A stretch of DNA of 64,000 bases from Bradyrhizobium semiaridum. Lineage in GTDB: Bacteria; Pseudomonadota; Alphaproteobacteria; Rhizobiales; Xanthobacteraceae. Made by a program: the position numbers and the translations under genes. Shown here one piece after another: positions 18,590 to 24,890 of the stretch; positions within the stretch are counted from its first letter, which is position 1, and each line of letters begins with the position of its first letter. The stretch is from assembly GCF_020329505.1 (NCBI RefSeq), contig NZ_JAGKJJ010000003.1, forward strand, positions 124,001-188,000. The letters run 5' to 3'. The notes beneath the pieces were generated by a model. The model searched no databases. It was not told where the DNA came from and saw only the letters and a list, made by a program, of their open reading frames with translations.

Positions 18590-19482
18590 TGCGTGATTCC
18601 GCGGTTCGACTGGGTTGCACTGGAGCGTGCATCGGTCATTGCATCCTCCAGAGCGCGGACGCCAAGGGTAACAGCGACGCGCGTGCGATAAGTGGCCGAG
18701 ACATGGAGATCCGACGACGGCTCAAGAACAGTGGCCGCTTCGGCGACGACGTCCTTCAACTTGGCAGTGCCAGCCGTTTCACCCAGCAGCTTCGCGAGAT
18801 CGAGACGCACGGCGCGATCACCGACACCGCCGATGCCGAGCGCCGCCGCGATGCACTTTCCGTCGTCGTCGAGCGCAACCTGCGCGGCGGCCGCGACGAA
18901 AGCGAAATCCGACTTGCGCGCACTGACTTCATGGAATGCGGTGCCGACCCGCGCATGTCGCCAGATTGGGAAGCGCACCGCGGTCACGCAGTCTCCGGGC
19001 ATCACCGACGTGAGCATCGGGCCGATGAAGAAGTCATCAGCCGGCATACTGGTCACGCCATCGGGATTAGTGATTTCGATCTCAGCACCCAACGTCACTG
19101 CAACCAGCGGGATTTCTGCTGACGGATCGGCATTGGCGACCGAACCACCGACCGTCCCGCGATTGCGCGTCGGCGGATGCCCCACCCAGGGCAGCGCCTT
19201 GGCGAGCAACGGTGTCGATTGCGCCGCCAGCGCGCTTCGTTCGACCTGGACCTGACGCGTCGTCGCGCCGATCACGAGGACGTCGCTCTCGACGCGAATT
19301 CCATTGAGCTCGGGCAGGCGATAGATATCGATGAGCTTCGCCGCTCGGGCGAGCCGCATCGCCAGCATGGGAACGAGGGTCTGACCGCCCGCGATAATGC
19401 GCGCGTCCTCGTCGGCCGCGAGCATCTCACAGGCCTGAGCGACCGAATCCGGTCTGACATATTCGAAGGGGGCAGGCTTCAT
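18586..19482 (-). CDS. Molybdenum hydroxylase FAD-binding medium subunit
   Basis: A 298-residue FAD subunit. FAD-binding loops are AGGQTLVPMLAMR (about residues 32-44) and TRNRGTVGGSVANADPSAE (about 106-124), and the C-terminal CO_deh_flav_C domain is complete. It is the first hydroxylase subunit gene, 52 bases after the NIPSNAP-family gene, and overlaps the iron-sulfur gene (ATGA). Its N-terminus is close to the partial subunit at 1-357, suggesting paralogous hydroxylases in one genome. Confidence 0.95.
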   Translation of the reverse strand: MKPAPFEYVRPDSVAQACEMLAADEDARIIAGGQTLVPMLAMRLARAAKLIDIYRLPELNGIRVESDVLVIGATTRQVQVERSALAAQSTPLLAKALPWVGHPPTRNRGTVGGSVANADPSAEIPLVAVTLGAEIEITNPDGVTSMPADDFFIGPMLTSVMPGDCVTAVRFPIWRHARVGTAFHEVSARKSDFAFVAAAAQVALDDDGKCIAAALGIGGVGDRAVRLDLAKLLGETAGTAKLKDVVAEAATVLEPSSDLHVSATYRTRVAVTLGVRALEDAMTDARSSATQSNRGITQ

Positions 19483-19534
19483 GGAGTGACTTCCACGCTT
19501 GATACTCTCGCCGGCTCGGCTCGCGACGATCGCG

Positions 19535-19858
19535 TCACCCGAGCAGGAGACCGGCGACCGCCGGCGAAAGCACGGATACGCTCTGATTTTTCAGGAGAGG
19601 TCCGTTGCGCTCGGACGCCGCTTTGATCGCTCGCCACTCCTCGTCGGCGCCGAACGCCGCCCAGGCCTTGGTCCTATCGTGCTCGGAATTGAAGCGCGTC
19701 AGATATGTGAGGCGGCCATCCTCCGCAGGCGCTTCGAAGACGCCGAGCAGTTCGATGCCGTGACGAGGCAAGCGCGGCACGACGTGCTCCTTGAAGCGCG
19801 CCCGCATGGCCTCGGCCCTTCCTTCTGCCGCCTCATAGATGCGAATTTCGTAGATCAA
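19535..19858 (-). CDS. NIPSNAP family protein
   Basis: A 107-residue protein of the NIPSNAP ferredoxin-like-fold family. I place the start at the TTG of 19856-19858, giving M-IYEIRIYEAAEGRAE, which matches the usual family start, with GGGAGAG in front; ATG starts upstream would add unmatched residues. Features: YEIRIYE, HGIELLGVFEAP and YLTRFNSEHDRTKAW. Bacterial members occur in catabolic operons for aromatic or alicyclic compounds, but their biochemical role is unsettled. It is the first gene of the long operon facing the MocR regulator. Confidence 0.8.
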   Translation of the reverse strand: MIYEIRIYEAAEGRAEAMRARFKEHVVPRLPRHGIELLGVFEAPAEDGRLTYLTRFNSEHDRTKAWAAFGADEEWRAIKAASERNGPLLKNQSVSVLSPAVAGLLLG

Positions 19859-20060
19859 GGACGCTCTCTCCCACTCGTCTTCATTCGCAGCCGGAATAAA
19901 CATGCTCCATATCAATGTCAAACTTATTCCAGTTCAATCGGACACGTTTGGTCCATTGCAACGCAACAATATGATAAATAGCATCGTCGAGCGGCGGTTT
20001 TGCGCGGCTTTTCACCGTTTCTGGAATATCAAACTGCAACATCTTACGTCGTGATTGAAA

Positions 20061-20074
20061 CAATTCGCGAATTG
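20061..20074. promoter_or_regulatory. 14-bp perfect palindrome in front of MocR gene
   Basis: CAATTCGCGAATTG is a perfect palindrome 18 bases before the chosen MocR start and within the 234-base spacer shared with the divergent NIPSNAP-led operon. It is a good candidate for the regulator's own binding site. On the minus strand, TTGACA at 19916-19921 followed by an AT-rich stretch near 19893-19900 could be a weak sigma-70 promoter for the catabolic operon. Confidence 0.5.
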
Positions 20075-20092
20075 TACTACTCGGTCACGATC

Positions 20093-21499
20093 ATGAAGAC
20101 CGAGGATAGAATCGTGCCCCAAGGATCGCCCGCCGAATGGCTACCCGCGCTCGCGGGCGGCAACATGCCGCGGTATCTGGCGTTCGTGCATGCCCTTGAG
20201 AACGACATCGCCTCAGGAACGCTGAAGCCCGGGACTCGATTGCTGCCTCAGCGTGACATGGCGGCCCAGCTTGGATTGAGCCTCGGCACGATCTCCAAAG
20301 CCTATGCCGAGGCCGAGGCGCGCGGTCTGATCTCGGGAGAAGTCGGCCGCGGCACATTTGTTCAAAGGCGGCCCCCCATCACAACGGCCAGCGGACAGAC
20401 CGCAGCCTCGACGAATCTCGCGCTCAACGTCCCGCCGTCGACCGGCGAAAGCGAGGTCATCGCCAATGTTCTCGAAGAAGTTCTTTCCGACTGCGCATTA
20501 ACACCATTGCTGGGCTATCTGCCGCATCAAGGCTTGCCGCAGCATCGGGAAACTATGGCCAAGTGGCTCGAGCAGCTCCACGTCGTGACCGACGTGGACC
20601 ACCTGTTCATCACGCATGGCGGACAACATGGATTGTCTATCGCGCTCGGGATGGCCGCCTCTCCCAATGAGACGGTGCTGACGGAGCGTTTCACCTACTC
20701 CGGCATGATCGCTCTGTCGGCGATGAGCGGCTATCGTCTCCATGGCGTCGCCGGTGACATGCATGGTTTGCTGCCGGATGAACTCGATCGCGCCTTCTCG
20801 GAAACGAAGGCGCGCGTGCTGTTTTCAACGCCGACGCTGCAGACCCCGACAGGAACGGTTATGCCCCAGGAGCGCCGGCAGGAAATTGCCGAAGTCATCC
20901 GCCGGCACGACGGAATTCTGATCGAGGATGACGCTTACGCGTTTCTGTTCCGCGAGCCTCCACGACCGATCTCGTTGCTGTTGCCGGAGCGCAGCTTCTA
21001 CGTCACCAGCTTCGCGAAATGCCTCGCGCCGGGACTGCGCATCGCTACGATGATCGTTCCCGAAAAATTCAGGGATCGCTGCATCAACGCCATGCGCGCG
21101 ACGGGATGGATGGCCTCGCCGATCATGGCGGAGGTCGTCGCACGGTTGATCCATAGCGGCGACTTGCATCGTCAGGTTCAGTTGAAGCGAGCCGAAGCGG
21201 CGCGACGCGATGCAATCGCCAACGAAGTTCTCGCCGACTGGCTTCCGATCGTGTCGAGCACACCAGGCTTCCATCGCTGGCTGCCCATTCCAGCCGGCCG
21301 CACGCTGATCGCGCTGGTCGCACAAGCTGCTCAGGCGGGCATTACCCTTGCTCCCCCCGGCGCATTGCAGCAAGTCGACCGCGGAACCCTCGGCGTGCGG
21401 ATCTGCCTGGGTCATCCGGCGACAGAAGATGACCTGAAGAGAGCCTTGCTGCAGTTGAGGCGCATCCTGGAGTCCGCTGAGGAGCTTTCCTTCGTTTGA
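20093..21499 (+). CDS. MocR-type (GntR/aminotransferase) transcriptional regulator
   Basis: A 468-residue PdxR/MocR-like regulator counted from the ATG at 20093 (MKTEDRIVPQGSPAEWL). An ATG at 20000 would add residues lying over the palindrome and spacer and is less likely. The GntR winged helix is at about residues 25-95 (LLPQRDMAAQLGLSLGTISK). The fold-type-I aminotransferase domain follows, with the TPTLQTPTGT substrate/PLP loop, EDDAYAFLF and the PLP-binding Lys in SFAKCLAPGLRIA. Such proteins sense amino compounds or pyridoxal phosphate adducts. Divergence from the molybdenum-hydroxylase operon suggests it controls that operon, which hints that the inducer carries an amine or N-heterocycle (inference). 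Confidence 0.92.
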   Translation: MKTEDRIVPQGSPAEWLPALAGGNMPRYLAFVHALENDIASGTLKPGTRLLPQRDMAAQLGLSLGTISKAYAEAEARGLISGEVGRGTFVQRRPPITTASGQTAASTNLALNVPPSTGESEVIANVLEEVLSDCALTPLLGYLPHQGLPQHRETMAKWLEQLHVVTDVDHLFITHGGQHGLSIALGMAASPNETVLTERFTYSGMIALSAMSGYRLHGVAGDMHGLLPDELDRAFSETKARVLFSTPTLQTPTGTVMPQERRQEIAEVIRRHDGILIEDDAYAFLFREPPRPISLLLPERSFYVTSFAKCLAPGLRIATMIVPEKFRDRCINAMRATGWMASPIMAEVVARLIHSGDLHRQVQLKRAEAARRDAIANEVLADWLPIVSSTPGFHRWLPIPAGRTLIALVAQAAQAGITLAPPGALQQVDRGTLGVRICLGHPATEDDLKRALLQLRRILESAEELSFV

Positions 21500-21759
21500 A
21501 CGATGGTCAATGCGCATCGGGACATATTGTTGAAGAAGCCGCAGTCAGTGAGTTCTCGCCAATGGCGTCTGATCGATTCGCCCGAGTACAAAGACCCGGA
21601 GCAAATCGATGTGTCTGGCGTCGAATGTGCTGAGAAGGGGCTGACGAGAAGCAGACTCGAACTGCGCTACTATGATCGTGCGCTCAACGAGAGCCGACCG
21701 CTGTTCCGCTTTTCCGGCATCCGGGCCGAGTACAAGGGCGATCGCCGCATCAAGTCCAG

Positions 21760-22105
21760 CCCCATCGGCGGCGCTTAGAGATTTCGCGAAGCTGGCGAAG
21801 AACTCCTCGGCCAATTTCTTGGCGGTTGCCGTTGATCAGCCGTTGGCCAAGTTGTGCCAGTTTGCCGCCGATCTGTGCCTCGACATGATAGCTCGACAGC
21901 GTCCCGCAGTGCCTTTCTGCTAGGTTGACTTTTGCACCGCCTTTCGCGTGGCCCGCGACGCCGCCCTCGCCTTCCCCCGAGATCCTGTAGCCGTTGGGGG
22001 ATCAAGGTCGCTCAGCGTGACCTTGCCTTTGAACCGTGCTGATACCGGCCCGATGAGCCCTAGTGGTGCGGGATGTCGCGCGACCTCTACACGCAGCCAC
22101 GGCAC
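21760..22105 (-). pseudogene. CoxG-like SRPBCC pseudogene with two frameshifts
   Basis: On the minus strand, ARFKGKVTLSDLDPP is read in one frame. It continues in a second frame (NGYRISGEGEGGVAGHAKGG, then LSSYHVEAQIGGKLAQLGQR), and the amphipathic end AEEFFASFAKSL appears in a third. These join to a recognisable CoxG/SRPBCC domain. The two breaks (near 21995-22005 and near 21830) each look like a one- or two-base indel. The N-terminal third was not found. The final frame stays open past 21760 with no recognisable sequence. It is a dead paralogue of the gene at 14136-14600. Confidence 0.75.
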
Positions 22106-22997
22106 GCGCCGACGCGCCGTTCAGTAGGACTGGGCATCCTGCAACGGAGAAATTCGGCAACGCGAAGGTGGTCCGGAACTTCAGAGCCGCTCGCCCGCGA
22201 TCTTTGACGTTCGGCGACGTCCCCTCGCGCCATTAGCGGTCGTGCCATGCGATGCAACGGCATTCTGCGAATGAACCTTTGGCAAATCAGCTCGCCGATT
22301 GCTGGCTTGCCGAACGAGATCGCGAGCTGGCGACAGTGAAGCGTGACAGCGCTTCTCTCGTTGGTGCCGCTAGATTTTCTTTGATCTCCCGGTGCACACA
22401 TCGTGCACACGCCGCCTTCCAACTGATTGAAAAGCTTGAACTCTCGATCCAATCCATCATGGGAGCGACGGAAAATTTCCATTTATTTTCAAGCACTTAA
22501 AGGTCTTCTCGTCGGCCTGGTCCTGCGAAAACACGGCAACATATCTATACTGATTTCGTTGGGCTTTTTAGGGATGGTTCGATCATCTGGCGAGCTTTTT
22601 GCGGTCGAAGCCAACGCCTCTCGACTGAGCTTCGGCTTCGCCAAGCTGGGGCCCGCGGGCGGTCACGATGCTGATGATTTAGTCCACAGCAATATAGATG
22701 CAACCTGGGCCAAGCAGCCTGCAGCGGCACGTCATCAAGACATCGATGCGGATCTCAGGATTCGACACACCGCGCGCGCTAACCCTTCCGCCCTGCGCAC
22801 GTCGCCGCGCGATCACGGCCTGCGCACGTCGACGTCCATGCGTCGAAGCGCGGCCGTCCTTTTGAGCGGCATGCCGCCTCGCTGTCTCGCGACGAGATCG
22901 CTCGGTCGTGGTTCGAGGGGCGCGGCGGAACGGCACTGTCCGCAACGATCCAATCTGTGTAAACTCCTGCGGCACTTACACTCTTGGGAGGATCGCC
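22106..22997. other. Decayed, gene-poor stretch
   Basis: About 0.9 kb with no supportable gene. Open frames of up to about 210 codons exist but lack motifs, have poor starts and overlap each other on both strands. Together with the CoxG pseudogene it looks like an eroding region between the MocR gene and the formate dehydrogenase block. Confidence 0.5.
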
Positions 22998-23120
22998 ATG
23001 AAAGCCTTCCTGCTCGCCTGCGTGGCCGCCGTCGTCGTGGCGGGTGTCGGCGCCGCAGTCCTTGACCGGGTGCAAGAGCCGGTCGCAGAGGCTTTTGCAA
23101 CGACGGCCGTGCGGCTCTAG
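22998..23120 (+). CDS. Small exported or membrane protein, 40 residues
   Basis: MKAFLLACVAAVVVAGVGAA followed by VLDRVQEPVAEAFATTAVRL; the first 22 residues form one hydrophobic helix after a single Lys. A clear GGGAGG site sits 8 bases before the ATG, and the stop codon directly abuts the intergenic repeat. From memory, very similar 40-residue proteins (hydrophobic start, AVRL end) are common in Bradyrhizobium; function is unknown. It could be a single-pass inner-membrane protein or a secreted peptide. Confidence 0.65.
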   Translation: MKAFLLACVAAVVVAGVGAAVLDRVQEPVAEAFATTAVRL

Positions 23121-23220
23121 AGCATGATCCGGAAAAGTGTGAAGCGGTTTTCCGAAAAGATCATGCTCAAACAAGGTGCTAAAGCGCGATGACGATTCAA
23201 CCCCATCTCATCGCGCTTTA
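23121..23220. repeat. Two-module palindromic intergenic repeat, copy 1
   Basis: Module A (AGCATGATCCGGAAAAG ... GATCATGCT) is an imperfect palindrome of about 47 bases. Module B (AAAGCGCGATGA ... TCATCGCGCTTT) is a 40-base palindrome. It starts at the base after the stop codon of the 40-residue gene and lies between that gene and the convergent fdhC. Other copies are at 42081, 45720 and 53495, with a half copy at 36701. Confidence 0.92.
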
Positions 23221-23244
23221 GCAGCCTCGCCCGCGGCGGCGCTG

Positions 23245-24249
23245 CTACTCCGCCGCGGTCGCGGCCGGCTTCGGGCGCGCGTCGTTGGCCGCAGCGCGCG
23301 CCTCCTCCTCCTCGAGCCACAGGCTGTGGTGCTCCTTCGCCCAATTGACGTCCACGACGCCACTGCCCATCGCTTCGAACGCGCCCTCCATGCCGATAGT
23401 GCCGATGTAGATGTGCGCCAGCATCACCGCGACGAACAGCACCGCCACGATCGCGTGGACCACCGCGGCGATCTGCATGCCTTCGATGCCGGAGAGGTAG
23501 AACGGGAGCATCAGCGCATATCCGCTGGTCGCAACGGCAGCGCCGCCGATCACGACGATCCAGTAGACCGCCTTCTGGCCGGCGTTGAACCGATAGGCCG
23601 GCGGATGGTCGTTCCCGACGATGCCGCCGCCACGCCTGATCCACTCCACGTCGACCCTGTTCGGGATATTGCCGCCGAGCCACATCAGGAAGATCAGCAC
23701 CACGCCGATGGTGAACGGGAAGCTCAAATAGTTATGCGCGTACTTCGCCCATTGCGACCATGCGGAGAATGCCTCGTGGCCGATCAGCGGCAGCAGCAGC
23801 GGACGGCCGAAGGTGATGTTCAGTCCGGAGACGGCCAGGATGATGAAGCAGGTGGCCGTCATCCAGTGCACGAAGCGCTCGAAAGCGCCGAACCGCACGA
23901 TGGTGCGTCCCGACCTGCCGTGCTGAATCTGGACCATGCCACGGGTGAGATAGAAGACGACGAGTACGACGAGCATGCCGAGGATGGCAATTCCGCCGAC
24001 CCAGCGCAGGGTGACGTTGCGGAATTCCCGCCATTCGCGTCCCGCCGGCTGCTCCAGCACGCCCGACCGTTGATCCGGGATGCTGACGCGGCCCTGGATC
24101 CGGTTGAGCTCCTGCAGAAGCTGCTGCTCCTTCACCGCGCTGGCGGTCGGGTTGACCTGCTGGGCGGCCGACGGCATCGACGCGGTGATCATCAGCGCAA
24201 GCAGCCATGTGCCGAGGCCGAGGCGGATATATCTTGCAAGAGACGCCAT
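23245..24249 (-). CDS. fdhC: Formate dehydrogenase cytochrome b subunit (gamma)
   Basis: A 334-residue membrane subunit of a respiratory formate dehydrogenase. A signal-like helix (residues 1-28) and a periplasmic stretch precede four or five membrane helices: WVGGIAILGMLVVLVVFYL, FVHWMTATCFIILAVSGLNI, FTIGVVLIFLMWLGG, AVYWIVVIGGAAVATSGYAL and VVHAIVAVLFVAVMLAHIY. His residues in FVHWMT, YAHNY and LAHIYIG are likely haem b ligands. It passes electrons from FdhB to quinone. GGGAGGAGC precedes the ATG. It is last in the fdh operon, 31 bases after fdhB. The N-terminal extension of about 75 residues before the first helix of the core is typical of this alphaproteobacterial type. Confidence 0.94.
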   Translation of the reverse strand: MASLARYIRLGLGTWLLALMITASMPSAAQQVNPTASAVKEQQLLQELNRIQGRVSIPDQRSGVLEQPAGREWREFRNVTLRWVGGIAILGMLVVLVVFYLTRGMVQIQHGRSGRTIVRFGAFERFVHWMTATCFIILAVSGLNITFGRPLLLPLIGHEAFSAWSQWAKYAHNYLSFPFTIGVVLIFLMWLGGNIPNRVDVEWIRRGGGIVGNDHPPAYRFNAGQKAVYWIVVIGGAAVATSGYALMLPFYLSGIEGMQIAAVVHAIVAVLFVAVMLAHIYIGTIGMEGAFEAMGSGVVDVNWAKEHHSLWLEEEEARAAANDARPKPAATAAE

Positions 24250-24280
24250 GAGCTCCTCCCGGTATTTGCGCGAGCCCGCC

Positions 24281-24877
24281 TCAGGATTCGATCGTCTCGC
24301 GATAGGCGGTTTTCCAGCCCCAGGCGCCCGAGCCGTAGCCGCGCTTCATCACACGTTCCTTGTAAATCTGGGCGATGATCTCGCCGTCGCCGGCGAGCAG
24401 CGATTTGGTGGAGCACATCTCGGCACAGAGCGGCAGTTTCCCCTCGGTGAGGCGATTGGCGCCGTACTTCTCGTACTCCGCCTTGCTGCCATCGGCCTCG
24501 GGGCCGCCGGCGCAGAACGTGCACTTGTCCATCTTGCCGCGCGAGCCGAAATTGCCGACCTTCGGATATTGCGGCGCGCCGAACGGACACGCATAGAAGC
24601 AATAGCCGCAGCCGATGCACAGATCCTTGGAATGGAGCACGACGCCGTCGGCAGTCGTGTAGAAGCAGTTCACCGGGCAGACCGCCGCGCAGGGTGCATC
24701 GGTGCAGTGCATGCAAGCCATCGAGATCGATCGCTCGCCCGGCTTGCCGTCGTTGATCGTGACGACGCGGCGCCGGTTGATGCCCCACGGCACCTCGTGC
24801 TCGTTCTTGCAGGCAGTCACGCAGGCATTGCACTCGATGCAACGGTCGGCGTCGCAGAGGAATTTCATCCGGGCCAT
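24281..24877 (-). CDS. fdhB: Formate dehydrogenase iron-sulfur subunit (beta)
   Basis: A 198-residue polyferredoxin subunit with sixteen cysteines in four groups: 13/16/19/23, 55/58/63/67, 87/90/93/97 and 119/122/151/155, enough for four [4Fe-4S] clusters. The ATG at 24875-24877 (MARMKFLCDADRCIEC) has an AGGAGC site; upstream frame is overlap with fdhA. There is no C-terminal membrane anchor helix, unlike E. coli FdnH, so attachment must be through FdhC. It relays electrons from FdhA to the cytochrome. Confidence 0.95.
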   Translation of the reverse strand: MARMKFLCDADRCIECNACVTACKNEHEVPWGINRRRVVTINDGKPGERSISMACMHCTDAPCAAVCPVNCFYTTADGVVLHSKDLCIGCGYCFYACPFGAPQYPKVGNFGSRGKMDKCTFCAGGPEADGSKAEYEKYGANRLTEGKLPLCAEMCSTKSLLAGDGEIIAQIYKERVMKRGYGSGAWGWKTAYRETIES

Positions 24878-24890
24878 GTGCGTTGCTCCT

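Noticed and set aside
21503..21778. 91-codon plus-strand frame after the MocR gene
   Set aside because: It overlaps the end of the CoxG pseudogene region, has no ribosome-binding site and resembles nothing I recognise.
22087..23065. Frames of up to about 210 codons on both strands
   Set aside because: Overlapping, motif-free and within a decaying region; only the 40-codon gene at 22998 has a good start and composition.
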